Notes: generated from the letters alone by a model not told the origin. Shown: positions 1 to 9,232, numbered from the stretch's first letter. The stretch is DNA of 64,000 nt from Pedobacter sp. D749 (GCF_019317285.1 NZ_CP079218.1:5146001-5210000); one strand, 5' to 3'. Numbers and translations are program-made.

Positions 1-271
1 GCAAAAGCCATAAGCTTGCAGTGTCTTCCAAATAGGGATCGTAACGTTCGAGCAGGTTTGTACCAAGCTCTGTGATTTGATCCGCCTCGTCAACAATATT
101 AAATCCACGTAGCCAAAATTTAATAGCGGTCGTCATATTCTTACCCACCCCTAAATGCACCACGGCATCCTCATCGTTGAACGATCTATTTGCTAATATA
201 TGCTCGTAACCTTTCTTTAGCCAGAACTGGCGGCAAACAAAGGTTTCGTGGCCACTAAAACTTATTTTCAT
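1..271 (-). CDS. DUF4007 family protein, N-terminal part (runs off the left edge)
   Basis: The first 90 residues are visible, starting from ATG at 271; the rest lies outside the window. The opening (residues 5-20, with SGHETF, CRQFW and LKKGY) and the later VGKNM near residues 42-46 followed by an IKFWL segment match what I recall of the DUF4007 N-terminus. Its function is not established. From general knowledge, DUF4007 genes often lie next to DndC-like PAPS-reductase genes and other defence genes, so the left flank may be a defence or DNA-modification island. That is inference, because the neighbours are not visible. It is divergent from the cassette at 605. Confidence 0.7.
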   Translation of the reverse strand, partial: MKISFSGHETFVCRQFWLKKGYEHILANRSFNDEDAVVHLGVGKNMTTAIKFWLRGFNIVDEADQITELGTNLLERYDPYLEDTASLWLL

Positions 272-604
272 TAAGAATCTTATTTAAATGCCTAATTATT
301 ATATACTAGGCGTTGATATCAATAGTATCAGAATAATGATATTAATATAATAATAATACAAAAATCGGTAAAATCTTAGATGTAAATGGCTAAAAATATT
401 CACATATACTAAATCTGACTTCAAATGACACTATGTGAGGCAATTAGTGTTGATAAGAAAAATTTTGGCAGTAAATGGTATTGCCTTTTACCAGATGTTT
501 CAAATGTTTCAATAATTGAAACATTTTTATAAAACCATTTACTTTTATATAATATGGAACTTACAACAGATTTCTTTTATTTTAGCCATTAATTAGTAAA
601 ACAA
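272..604. other. AT-rich intergenic region between divergent accessory genes
   Basis: This 333-bp gap separates the DUF4007 gene from the two-gene cassette on the opposite strand. It is markedly AT-rich. The only clear structure is a cluster of three TGTTTCAA-type half-sites at 494-525, listed separately. I see no tRNA or open frame of note. Confidence 0.6.
494..525. promoter_or_regulatory. Operator-like palindrome with an extra direct half-site
   Basis: A perfect 10-bp inverted repeat (aatgtttcaa, 503-512, against ttgaaacatt, 516-525, with a 3-nt centre) is preceded by another direct copy of atgtttcaa at 494-502. It lies about 80-110 bp upstream of the ATG at 605, a good place for a repressor or activator site. 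The right arm is followed by a short T-run, so a weak hairpin terminator is the alternative, but no gene upstream on this strand would need one. Confidence 0.45.
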
Positions 605-1147
605 ATGACCAACGAAGAAAGAGATGAATTCCTTAGTCAAATTGACAATGACCTGGATATTGAGAATATCCACAGGGAGTTAAAGGCATTGAGTAAGGTT
701 GACGCCAAGCAGATCGTCGATGCAATGAGCGAACGGAAGATTGATTTAAACGTAAGCGTCCGCCGGTTCCAAGAAGATTATATCGCTGATTATATTGAGT
801 TCCTTTGGGATATAAGCAAAACCAGTTTTTGGAAGCACGTGATTATATCACTAAGCATTGAGAATGGTTTACTTTGGAGTGATAACATGTTTCACTTTGA
901 GAGGCTGTGCGATACCAAATTACCAGAAGATGTATGGTATGCTGTTATGGATTTCGCCGTAAATGCGGATGATGATAACAAGCAGGATCTCGACACGATT
1001 GCCTGCGTAATACGTGCGCAATGCTTGAAATTCAATAGAGAAAAAAGCCTACGCGGGTTTATCCGCTCCTGTCCAAAAGAATCGTGGGAGATAACCACTA
1101 AGAGAATTGATAAAATGATTATTACACCTTGTACATATAGTTTTTAG
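605..1147 (+). CDS. Hypothetical protein, first gene of an accessory two-gene cassette
   Basis: The 180-residue protein is not one I recognise. It is soluble in appearance, with no signal peptide or membrane segment, and rich in acidic and aromatic residues (several Trp, FLWDISK near residues 66-72). It looks mostly helical. The downstream gene begins 2 nt after its stop codon, so the two are almost certainly co-transcribed and translationally coupled. Low GC and the DUF4007 neighbour suggest an accessory, possibly defence-related pair. No function is assigned. Confidence 0.65.
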   Translation: MTNEERDEFLSQIDNDLDIENIHRELKALSKVDAKQIVDAMSERKIDLNVSVRRFQEDYIADYIEFLWDISKTSFWKHVIISLSIENGLLWSDNMFHFERLCDTKLPEDVWYAVMDFAVNADDDNKQDLDTIACVIRAQCLKFNREKSLRGFIRSCPKESWEITTKRIDKMIITPCTYSF

Positions 1148-1149
1148 AA

Positions 1150-2253
1150 ATGACCGCGCATTACAATTCTTTTACTATAGGCTACATCAATATTTTGAGG
1201 GATTGTCTGAGAATTGAAACCGATTCGAAAGGCAATCATATTTTTCTTCCTGAATTGATTGCCGAAGAAGATGTAATTAAACTTAAAACCAGGCTCTCTG
1301 AATTATGGGAGGAATCACAGCATTCTTTGGAGGTAGTATCAAACAGAGTTGACACCCAATTACAATCGTGCCTTTTTGGGGCTGTGGATGATCTTGAACT
1401 TGCTTTAAAAACTGGTTTTTTGATTGGAGACAGGGTAATCCTTTTAGACTTTCTCTACGAACGTATACTTGTAAAGAAAACACCTGCGAAAATTAATTTA
1501 GCACTTCTAGGGTCTTTGGCCAGTCAACTCGTTAATTGTCTCGATCTTGCAAGCAGTGGACGTTTGGTTATTATTCCACATCCACTCTCCTGGAATGAGG
1601 AAACGAAAAAATTTATTGAAAAATCTGGGGACAGCTTAGAATTAACCCCAGATTTGATGAGTATATTAAGTGTTCTTTCTATCGCCGAAAAATGTAAGTT
1701 TCAACCCTTCACTATAGCAGAGAGTAAAGAGGAGTACAATAAAGTTGTAAAGGAAAAGCTAGAAGCAACAACTCTTGTACGGAGAGATGAGGGAGAGAAT
1801 GCTTATAAAGCAATACTTTCTGGGCTGATGTCTGAGCGGCTCTTAACGGAAACTAAATTCAACATGTTGATGAACCTGCCGTTGGCGGACTATGCAAAAA
1901 TAGTAGCTGACAAGAGATCATTCTATCTTAAACTGAGAAATAAATTCACTGAAGGTAATGCGTTTCATGCTGATTTAATCTTTGATGAATTTTCAAAAAA
2001 ACTGGTTAACGAGATTATAGAAAATGACCAGAGCGAAAACCATAAACTTAACAAATTCCTTGGTGATTCGGCTGGAGTAATCGGCCCGGGATTGTCATTA
2101 GCAGCACTTGCCCTAACTGCTGGCTCAACAACTTTAAAGATTATTGGTGGTTTACTAAGTGTTGGCTCAAAGGTAAGTGGTCTCTTTAAAGGCAAGGAAT
2201 CAGAGGATAAAATAATTGTTGCTGTATTCCGAAAGCTCTACAATAACAGCTGA
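1150..2253 (+). CDS. Hypothetical protein with C-terminal hydrophobic, glycine-rich segment
   Basis: This 367-residue protein is not recognised. Residues 1 to about 300 are soluble and helical. Residues about 308-345 form a Gly/Ala/Leu/Ser-rich stretch (GPGLSL, TAGSTT, IIGGLLSVGSK) that could insert into or lie on a membrane, followed by a charged tail. It starts 2 nt after the upstream stop. A soluble protein paired with one carrying a membrane-active tail would be compatible with a toxin or abortive-infection effector plus partner, but nothing in the sequence proves this. The conserved-domain assignment remains open. Confidence 0.65.
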   Translation: MTAHYNSFTIGYINILRDCLRIETDSKGNHIFLPELIAEEDVIKLKTRLSELWEESQHSLEVVSNRVDTQLQSCLFGAVDDLELALKTGFLIGDRVILLDFLYERILVKKTPAKINLALLGSLASQLVNCLDLASSGRLVIIPHPLSWNEETKKFIEKSGDSLELTPDLMSILSVLSIAEKCKFQPFTIAESKEEYNKVVKEKLEATTLVRRDEGENAYKAILSGLMSERLLTETKFNMLMNLPLADYAKIVADKRSFYLKLRNKFTEGNAFHADLIFDEFSKKLVNEIIENDQSENHKLNKFLGDSAGVIGPGLSLAALALTAGSTTLKIIGGLLSVGSKVSGLFKGKESEDKIIVAVFRKLYNNS

Positions 2254-2949
2254 TTTGCTTGCAAAATTTAGTTGTTTTATAGTGCTTTTCAGCTTGCGAT
2301 TCGTTATCTTTTGGTCAACATCCATCGAGAGTGGCATATCTTGATATAATTGTGTTTATCGATAGATAATATAGTTCTGCTCCTTTGATTAAAAGCGAAT
2401 GACTGTGATTTAATGTTATACTTTAATGAGGCAGGCAATCCAATTTGCTTTTACGATAAACCCTCTCAAAGATGCTTCGCCCCTTTTGGTCCTCGCAGAC
2501 TGATTTCTCGACTACATATTTCAAAGGGGGATAAATTAATACTAAGTTTCTTTTGAATTATTAAACTCATTTTTTTAGATCTGGATGATTTACAAAAGAT
2601 ATTTTTACCATGAGACCTGTAACTTGCAAAGGACGTGAGACCCGAAATGCTTGCGCTTCATTTTAAGAGGATAAATTAGGCACGCCATTAAATCCCAGCA
2701 TTAATGTGGTAAAACCGTTGGTTACCGTGGTGAAACGAACACTAAGCACTGTTAAATAAATACAGTAACCTAAAATCTTCCCTCTGTTACCAACCTGGCC
2801 AAAACCTTTTTAGGCTCTACTCTTACAAGGCTTTTCTCAACTAAACACCAATCTTTTCCACATTTCGTTTTTTGCTAACAATTTTAGTATTATGTTTGTT
2901 GTTCAATTATAAAAGCAAATTAAAATAGCTAATAATTTTAGCAATTAAG
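2254..2949. other. Long intergenic region at the accessory/core boundary
   Basis: About 700 bp without a convincing gene. No tRNA, terminator-grade hairpin or transposon end was seen. It separates the AT-rich accessory cassette from the higher-GC imu operon and may hold decayed sequence from an island boundary. A candidate promoter for the imu operon lies at 2871-2898. Confidence 0.5.
2871..2898 (+). promoter_or_regulatory. Candidate Bacteroidota-type promoter for imuA
   Basis: TTTG at 2871-2874 is followed by TATGTTTG at 2891-2898, an exact TAnnTTTG -7 box. The 16-nt spacer is shorter than the usual 19-21, so the -33 assignment is weak. The -7 box lies about 50 bp upstream of the imuA ATG. 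No recognisable LexA-type site was identified. Confidence 0.4.
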
Positions 2950-3687
2950 ATGGGGACTAAAAGCGAATTGGTATACAAACTGCAACAAGATATCTTGATG
3001 TGGCAGGGCTTTAAGCCTGTTGCTGCCGGTAAGGCGGAGCGGATTGGCCTTGGTGCGATTGAAGATGCTTTTCCCGGTAGTGTATTTCCAAAACGGGCTA
3101 TCCACGAGTTTATTACTGTTTTTCCGGAAGATGCCGCTGCGAGCGATGGCTTTATTGCCGGGCTGCTTGCTGCTTTAATGAAAGATGGAGCGGCCTGCAT
3201 ATGGATAAGTACGGCCAGGCGTTTATTCCCGGCAGCACTAAGCGCTTTTAATGTAGCGCCTGAACGGATCATTTTTATGGATGTTGATACAGAAAATGAT
3301 GCCCTTTGGATTATGGAGGAAGCATTGCGATGTGAGGGCTTAGCTGCCGTGGTGGCCGAGGTTGATGCCCTGAGCCTGGTTGAATCGAGAAGATTGCAAC
3401 TTGCAGTGGAAGAAAGCGGTGTTACCGGATTTATCCTGCGCAAAGATGCGCGAAGGATGGCCAGTACCATTGCTACTGCCCGATGGCAGATTAGCCCCTT
3501 GCCGAGTGTTTTGGAAGAGGGCATGCCGGGCCTTGGTTTTCCTCGCTGGCAGGTCAACCTGCTGAAAGTAAGAAACGGGGTGCCGGGAAACTGGGTAATG
3601 GAATGGGCTGGTACAGGCTTTTTAGAAGTAAAAAGGGTATTGCAGCAAGATGGCTGGAGCGCAGATGAGAACAGGCAGATTGGGTAA
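2950..3687 (+). CDS. imuA: ImuA-like RecA-related protein of the mutasome
   Basis: This 245-residue protein is the first gene of an imuA-imuB-dnaE2 operon. ImuA-type proteins resemble RecA/SulA and are thought to help the ImuB-DnaE2 translesion polymerase complex. The N-terminal region has the ImuA pattern (IEDAFPGSVFPKRAIHEF, residues 37-54), followed by a RecA-fold core (AACIWIS, IIFMDVD). There is no canonical Walker A GxxxxGKT, so ATP binding in the RecA manner is doubtful, as for much of the family. The Y-family gene starts 5 nt after its stop. Expression is probably DNA-damage controlled, by family analogy. Confidence 0.85.
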   Translation: MGTKSELVYKLQQDILMWQGFKPVAAGKAERIGLGAIEDAFPGSVFPKRAIHEFITVFPEDAAASDGFIAGLLAALMKDGAACIWISTARRLFPAALSAFNVAPERIIFMDVDTENDALWIMEEALRCEGLAAVVAEVDALSLVESRRLQLAVEESGVTGFILRKDARRMASTIATARWQISPLPSVLEEGMPGLGFPRWQVNLLKVRNGVPGNWVMEWAGTGFLEVKRVLQQDGWSADENRQIG

Positions 3688-3692
3688 AAGAT

Positions 3693-5201
3693 ATGCAAAG
3701 GCGTTTTATGTCCATATGGTTTCGCCAGCTCTTGGCAGATTGGCAGCTGATCCGCCGTCCTGAACTCTCTGCAGTTCCCTTTGTATTTGCAGCGCCCGAT
3801 CATGGCCGGATGATGATCACGGCGGTAAGCCATTTGGCAGCAGAAGCCGGAATTGAACAGGGCATGCGTGCCGCAGATGCCAAGGCTATCTGCCCGGGTT
3901 TGGAGGTGCTTGATGATAAGCCAGACAGGTGTGAAAAACTATTACGCGGACTTGCAGAATGGTGTATCCGCTATGCGCCTGTTGTAGCTATAGATGAATT
4001 CGGCAAAGATGGATTGTTGATGGAGGTAAGCGGCTGCCCGCACCTTTGGGGCGGCGAGCGCGAATATATAAAAGAAATTGTTTCGAGGTTAAAAAGTAAG
4101 GGTTATACCGTAAGGCTGGCCATTGCCGATACGCCTGGTGCTGCCTGGGCAGTATCGAGGTATGGGAAAGTTACACCTTTGGTGCCAAGCGGTACACATG
4201 CGGAGGCTTTACTTCCTTTAGTACCAGAGGCCTTGCGTTTAGAAGAACCTGTACTGGCTAAACTGCGTAAGCTTGGTTTTTACCAGATCAAGAGTTTTAT
4301 CGGCATGCCACGGTCTGTTTTGCGCAGGCGTTTTGGCGAAGGTTTTTTATTGCGCCTGGCGCAGGCACTTGGAACTGAACAGGAAACTTTAGTACCTGTG
4401 CAGGTGCCGGTGGCTTTCCAGGAAAGACTTCCCTGTTTAGAGCCAATCAGAACACGGACGGCGATTGAAATTGCGATTTCAAAATTATTGGAGGGGCTTT
4501 GTACTAAGCTACAGGCAGAGGGCAAAGGCCTTCGCAAAGGTGTTTTAACGGGTTATCGGCTTGATGGGCAATTGGTACAGGTAGCGATAGGTACAAACGC
4601 AGCAAGCCATAATGTAAGTCATTTACTAAAGCTTTTTAAATTGAAGATAGACCAGTTGCGCCCGGGCCTGGGGATCGAGCTGTTTATTTTAGATGTGCCC
4701 AAAGTTGATGATGTAGCGCAGGAGCAGGAAGCCATCTGGACTGCAAAACCCGGATTGGATGACCAGAGCGTGATCAGGCTACTGGACCGTGTGGCCGGAA
4801 AGGTTGGCCCGCAGGTAATTCACCGCTATCTGCCTGCTACACGTTACTGGCCGGAGCGATCGGTAAAAAACACTTTTTTGCTTACTGAAAAGCCGACTGC
4901 CGATTGGCGTTTAGATATGCCCAGGCCAACCGAGCTGCTCCCTGCCCCTGTTGCCATTGAAGTAATGGCGCTTATCCCCGATCATCCACCAAGGTTTTTT
5001 ATATATAAGGGCGTTCAGCACCAAGTGGTAAAAGCGGATGGCCCCGAGCGGATTGAGCGCGAGTGGTGGCTGGATGAGGGAGAACACCGTGATTATTACC
5101 AGGTTGAGGATGAGCAGGGCCGCAGGTACTGGTTGTTCCGGTCAGGGCATTATGACAGCGAAAAGCAGTTTAAATGGTTTATACATGGATTTTTTGCTTA
5201 A
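3693..5201 (+). CDS. imuB: ImuB-like Y-family DNA polymerase homologue
   Basis: The 502-residue protein belongs to the Y-family polymerases (DinB/UmuC type) in the ImuB branch, which bridges DnaE2 and the sliding clamp rather than polymerising. The N-terminus reads MSIWFRQLLADW where an active Y-polymerase has its first metal-binding Asp, so that residue is missing. The later IDE acidic pair (about residue 96) is retained. A helix-hairpin-helix-like thumb follows (LRKLGFYQIKSFIGMP, about residues 192-207). I chose the ATG at 3693, 5 nt after imuA; a second in-frame ATG at 3708 is possible. It ends 11 nt before dnaE2. Confidence 0.88.
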   Translation: MQRRFMSIWFRQLLADWQLIRRPELSAVPFVFAAPDHGRMMITAVSHLAAEAGIEQGMRAADAKAICPGLEVLDDKPDRCEKLLRGLAEWCIRYAPVVAIDEFGKDGLLMEVSGCPHLWGGEREYIKEIVSRLKSKGYTVRLAIADTPGAAWAVSRYGKVTPLVPSGTHAEALLPLVPEALRLEEPVLAKLRKLGFYQIKSFIGMPRSVLRRRFGEGFLLRLAQALGTEQETLVPVQVPVAFQERLPCLEPIRTRTAIEIAISKLLEGLCTKLQAEGKGLRKGVLTGYRLDGQLVQVAIGTNAASHNVSHLLKLFKLKIDQLRPGLGIELFILDVPKVDDVAQEQEAIWTAKPGLDDQSVIRLLDRVAGKVGPQVIHRYLPATRYWPERSVKNTFLLTEKPTADWRLDMPRPTELLPAPVAIEVMALIPDHPPRFFIYKGVQHQVVKADGPERIEREWWLDEGEHRDYYQVEDEQGRRYWLFRSGHYDSEKQFKWFIHGFFA

Positions 5202-5212
5202 AAAATTAGGTT

Positions 5213-8200
5213 ATGGGATATAGTGAGTTGCAGATAACTTCTAATTTTAGCTTTCTGCGCGGGGCATCGCATCCGCACGAACTGGTAGCGCAGGCTGCGG
5301 CTTTTGGTTATGAAAAGATTGCCATTACCGACCGGAATACACTGGCAGGCATTGTACGTGCACATGCCGCAGCCCGTGAAAAAGACATTGCGATTATTCC
5401 CGCCTGCAGGCTTGATTTACTGGATGGCCCGAGTTTACTCGCTTACCCGACTGACCGGAAAGCTTACGGGCGATTATCTGCACTGCTTACTCTGGGCAAT
5501 ATGCGTGCAGAAAAAGGTTCATGCCACCTCTCGCGTGCAGATGTGTATGCACATTCGAAAGGATTAATTTTTACGGTAGTGATGCCTGGTGTTTTGAACA
5601 GGCAGTTTTCTTTTGAGGATAGTTTTATTGCTGCGGTAGCAGAATACCGCGAGGCTTTGGGTAACCAGCTTTATGCAGGCGCCACAAGAAGTTATTCAGG
5701 GAATGATGATAAACTGATTTACAGGATTGCGCAGCTTTCTTCCAGGTACGGGCTTAAGATGGTGGCAACCGGAGATGTACATTACCATGATCCTACGCGA
5801 AGGGAACTCCAGGATGTATTAACCTGTGTACGTGAAAAGTGCACGATTGAAGAATCCGGGTTTCGTTTGCACCAGAATGCAGAACGTTACATGAAGCCGG
5901 TAGATGAAATGAAGCGGCTTTTTAGACGTTATCCTGAGGCGATAAAAAATACGCTGGCCATTGCTGAAGCCTGTACTTTCTCATTGGATGAGCTGAAATA
6001 CGTTTACCCCGAAGAAATTAACAAGAGCGGCAGGCCACCACTGGAGGAGCTGGAATGCCTGACCTGGAAAGGGGCGCATGCGTTGTATGGTGAGGTTATT
6101 CCTGAAAAAGTGGTGAATACAGTGCGTTATGAAATGGAATTCGTTAAAAAGATGGATTATGCCAATTATTTTCTTTTTGTGGAAGACATTGTACGCGAGG
6201 CACGCAGCCGGGGCATTTTATGCCAGGGCCGTGGTTCTGCCGCCAATTCGGCCATCTGTTATTGTTTAGGCATTACTTCGGTAAACCCCATGAAATTTGA
6301 GCTGCTTTTTGAGCGCTTTATTTCTTCTGAACGCAACGAACCGCCCGATATTGATGTAGATTTTGAACATGAACGCCGGGAAGAAATTATCCAGTATATC
6401 TATGATAAGTACGGGCGGGATCGTGCGGCCATTGTGGCCACGGTTACCCAGCAACACCAAAAGGGTGCGGTGCGCGATGTGGGCAAGGCAATGGGTTTAT
6501 CCGTAGATACGATCAACAGGCTTTCGGGCTCGTTATGGGAATATACAGATGAATGGTTTGAGGGTAAACGCGTAGTTGAACAGGGATTGAACCCGGAAGA
6601 CCCGCACCTGAAAAAGACCCTTGAGTTAACGGCGCAGATGATGGGATTCCCCAGGCAGTTAGGACAACATACCGGAGGATTTGTGGTAACACAGGGTAAA
6701 TTAACCGACCTCTGCCCTATTTTGAATGCCAGGATGGAAAATCGTACCAACATTGAATGGAATAAAGATGATATTGATGTTTTAGGCTTTTTAAAGGTAG
6801 ACGTTCTGGCTTTGGGGATGCTAACCTGTATCCGCAAAGCATTTGATTTATGCCGCGATCATTATGAAAGGAAACTTACTCTGGCCAATATTCCCGAGGA
6901 TGATCCTGAGGTGTATAAGATGATCAGTGTGGCCGATACTTTAGGGGTATTCCAGATTGAGAGCCGTGCGCAGATGTCGATGTTACCCAGGTTAAGGCCA
7001 AAGTGTTTTTACGACCTTGTGATAGAGGTGGCTATTGTTAGGCCAGGCCCGATACAGGGCGATATGGTGCATCCGTACTTACGCAGGCGGAATGGCGAAG
7101 AGCCGGTGGTGTATCCTTCGCCCGAACTGGAAGAAATATTAGGCCGGACATTGGGGGTACCGCTGTTCCAGGAGCAGGCCATGAAGATTGCAATTGTGGC
7201 GGCAGGCTTTACCCCTGCTGAAGCAGATGGCTTGAGGCGAAGTATGGCCACTTTTAAATTTAAGGGACTGGTAAACCAGTATGAAGAGAAACTTATTAGC
7301 GGGATGCTGGCCAAAGGCTATTCTTTAGATTTTGCCAAAAGGATTTTTAAACAGTTAGAAGGATTTGGCAGTTATGGCTTCCCGGAGAGCCATGCAGCGA
7401 GTTTTGCACTACTGGTATATGTGTCTTGCTGGTTAAAGCATTATTATCCGGATGCCTTTGCAGCTGCTTTGTTAAATAGTATGCCCATGGGATTTTACCA
7501 GCCTGCACAGATTGTAATTGATACGCAGAAACACGGTGTTGAAGTACGGGAGGTGGATGTAAATTATTCTTCGTGGAATAACCTTTTGGAGGAAAAATTG
7601 ACTAAGTATTTTGCAATCAGATTGGGCTTTCGCCAGGTTAAAGGCATTCGTGAAGAAGAAATGGAAGTTTTGGTTTCATGCCGGGGCAATGGTTACCGCA
7701 GCATTACCGGACTTAGAGATGCAGGTGTTTCACTTGCTACGCTCGAACGCCTGGCCGATGCAGATGCTTTCCGGTCGATGGGACTTGACCGTAGAAAAGC
7801 ACTATGGGAAGTTTCAGCACTGCAGGATATGCCAACAGCACTATTTAAGGGGCAGCCATCGGAAAGTATTTTAGAAACGCAGGTAGAGCTACCGCTAATG
7901 GGAAAAGGTGAACATGTGGTACAGGATTATGCTACAGTTGGATTATCGTTAAAGGCGCATCCGGTGAGTTTTGTACGGGATCAACTGGATATGCTACGTA
8001 TCCGGTCTTGCTTTGCGATTAATAATGAGGCCACTGAGGGGCAACTGGTAAAAGTTGCAGGTTTGGTATTGGTACGGCAACGGCCAGGTACCGCCGGCGG
8101 AGTATGTTTTATCACGATTGAGGATGAAACCGGTTATACTAACCTGGTGGTATTTGAAAAGCTTTTTGAGACTTACCGAAAGGAAATTCTGCATTCACGG

Positions 8201-8452
8201 CTGCTGATGGTGGAAGGACGCCTGCAACGTGAGGGCCAGGTGGTGCATGTGATTGTGAGTAAGTGTTTTGATTTTACCAAAATGCTTGGCAAGTTATTGC
8301 AGCGTGAGGCTGATGATCTGCCTGTATTGACCTTATCGCGGAGTGATGAAAAAACTGCACCTTACCCGGCACAAAATAAACGAACGCAGGTAAGGGAGGA
8401 GGTAAACAAGGAAGCTAAAGATGCTTTTCATGTAGGAAGGAATTTTAAATAG
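5213..8452 (+). CDS. dnaE2: Error-prone DNA polymerase DnaE2
   Basis: This is a 1079-residue C-family polymerase, full length for DnaE2. The N-terminal PHP domain begins at once (FSFLRGASHPHELV, then ITDRNTLAG). The catalytic PDIDVDF motif sits at residues 378-384. The C-terminal OB-fold shows GGVCFITIEDETG near residue 970. With imuA and imuB it forms the inducible mutagenic translesion synthesis set, which copies damaged templates at the cost of mutations. The three genes are tightly packed on one strand. The gene ends shortly before a convergent nuclease gene. Confidence 0.95.
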   Translation: MGYSELQITSNFSFLRGASHPHELVAQAAAFGYEKIAITDRNTLAGIVRAHAAAREKDIAIIPACRLDLLDGPSLLAYPTDRKAYGRLSALLTLGNMRAEKGSCHLSRADVYAHSKGLIFTVVMPGVLNRQFSFEDSFIAAVAEYREALGNQLYAGATRSYSGNDDKLIYRIAQLSSRYGLKMVATGDVHYHDPTRRELQDVLTCVREKCTIEESGFRLHQNAERYMKPVDEMKRLFRRYPEAIKNTLAIAEACTFSLDELKYVYPEEINKSGRPPLEELECLTWKGAHALYGEVIPEKVVNTVRYEMEFVKKMDYANYFLFVEDIVREARSRGILCQGRGSAANSAICYCLGITSVNPMKFELLFERFISSERNEPPDIDVDFEHERREEIIQYIYDKYGRDRAAIVATVTQQHQKGAVRDVGKAMGLSVDTINRLSGSLWEYTDEWFEGKRVVEQGLNPEDPHLKKTLELTAQMMGFPRQLGQHTGGFVVTQGKLTDLCPILNARMENRTNIEWNKDDIDVLGFLKVDVLALGMLTCIRKAFDLCRDHYERKLTLANIPEDDPEVYKMISVADTLGVFQIESRAQMSMLPRLRPKCFYDLVIEVAIVRPGPIQGDMVHPYLRRRNGEEPVVYPSPELEEILGRTLGVPLFQEQAMKIAIVAAGFTPAEADGLRRSMATFKFKGLVNQYEEKLISGMLAKGYSLDFAKRIFKQLEGFGSYGFPESHAASFALLVYVSCWLKHYYPDAFAAALLNSMPMGFYQPAQIVIDTQKHGVEVREVDVNYSSWNNLLEEKLTKYFAIRLGFRQVKGIREEEMEVLVSCRGNGYRSITGLRDAGVSLATLERLADADAFRSMGLDRRKALWEVSALQDMPTALFKGQPSESILETQVELPLMGKGEHVVQDYATVGLSLKAHPVSFVRDQLDMLRIRSCFAINNEATEGQLVKVAGLVLVRQRPGTAGGVCFITIEDETGYTNLVVFEKLFETYRKEILHSRLLMVEGRLQREGQVVHVIVSKCFDFTKMLGKLLQREADDLPVLTLSRSDEKTAPYPAQNKRTQVREEVNKEAKDAFHVGRNFK

Positions 8453-8513
8453 ATGCCGCAGGTCTTATTCACAACATAATTATCAAGCATAGAAGGGGTT
8501 ATCGCGTTACTAT

Positions 8514-9041
8514 CTACCTTGACAAACGATGCTTTGTTTCCCGCCAATCCCATGGTGCTACTGCTGTGCTATCCTGCCATAAACCTATTTTATTTTTCCT
8601 TGCGTTTATCTCCAATTGTGCATAAAGCGGATCGCTTGAATACTTTTTAAAATGCCAGGCCATACCGAGTTTAACCATTTCCTGATTAAGCACCTGTTTT
8701 TTATCGTTAATTACTACAGCAATTAACCTTTTATAACGGTCGTATTTTTGGCCCTGAACGGTTACCATTTGGCCGAAACACAGATCGGAAAGGGCTTGTT
8801 TGGCTTTGGTGCCAAAAGGCTGGTGGCCACGTTTCTCAGGGCAATCAATATGGGCCAAACGGATTTTGACGGGCTGGTTTTGATATAATACTTCCATGGT
8901 ATCGCCATCCATAATGCGAATCACTTTGGCGGCAAAGGAAAGGTGAGAATTGTTTAAAGGTTTGCTCTCGCCTGGCTGGATGAAACAGCTTTGCAGTGTT
9001 AATAATAATAATACCAATACACTTAATTTTCCCAGCCGCAT
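8514..9041 (-). CDS. Thermonuclease (SNase-like) lipoprotein
   Basis: A 175-residue protein with a lipoprotein signal peptide (LQSC, Cys19) and a staphylococcal-nuclease domain from about residue 36. The catalytic pattern is present: DGDT (45-48), Arg61, Asp66, Glu69 in RLAHIDCPE, and Arg105 in YKRLIA. It would cleave DNA/RNA at the cell envelope with Ca2+, for nutrient scavenging or defence. Its start overlaps the upstream 69-residue gene by 19 nt, so the two are translationally coupled. It may be the last gene of a longer minus-strand run that starts near 12297. Confidence 0.92.
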   Translation of the reverse strand: MRLGKLSVLVLLLLTLQSCFIQPGESKPLNNSHLSFAAKVIRIMDGDTMEVLYQNQPVKIRLAHIDCPEKRGHQPFGTKAKQALSDLCFGQMVTVQGQKYDRYKRLIAVVINDKKQVLNQEMVKLGMAWHFKKYSSDPLYAQLEINARKNKIGLWQDSTAVAPWDWRETKHRLSR

Positions 9042-9232
9042 AATGTTTTGCCTTCTTTTTTGGCTTTTTCTATTTCAATTGAAACTACCCGATAAGTGCA
9101 ATTACCTAACCCACGGCAGTTGCTGTTATAATGGTATTTTTTAGCGCCAGGACTGTTGCAAATGTACACGGTTGTGTTTTCTTTACAAGTAATGTTGATA
9201 ACGAAAAAGATTAATAAGGAGAGGGTTTTCAT
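9023..9232 (-). CDS. Small secreted Cys-containing protein coupled to thermonuclease
   Basis: This 69-residue protein has an N-terminal hydrophobic signal segment (about residues 1-16). Five further Cys occur after the signal-like Cys16: YICNSP, NSNCRGLGNC and KTLCGWE at the C-terminus. The spaced CNSPGAKKYH...C..L..C pattern is one I have seen in small Bacteroidota proteins beside SNase-like nucleases. Its function is unknown; it may be a periplasmic or surface partner of the nuclease. The gene overlaps the nuclease start by 19 nt. No terminator separates it from the gene upstream (48-bp gap). Confidence 0.75.
   Translation of the reverse strand: MKTLSLLIFFVINITCKENTTVYICNSPGAKKYHYNSNCRGLGNCTYRVVSIEIEKAKKEGKTLCGWEN

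Noticed and set aside
1965..2195. Minus-strand frame within the accessory cassette
   Set aside because: Antisense to the hydrophobic C-terminal coding segment of 1150-2253.
2620..2720. Possible tRNA or att site in the 2254-2949 gap
   Set aside because: No cloverleaf or repeated att core could be formed from the sequence by eye.
2907..3833. Long minus-strand frame of about 308 codons
   Set aside because: It lies wholly over imuA and the start of imuB, has no signal of its own and a Ser/Ala/Leu-biased composition typical of antisense to a GC-rich gene.
6266..7314. Minus-strand frames within dnaE2 (6266-6460, 6400-6837, 7009-7314)
   Set aside because: All lie antisense to the conserved polymerase core and match no family.
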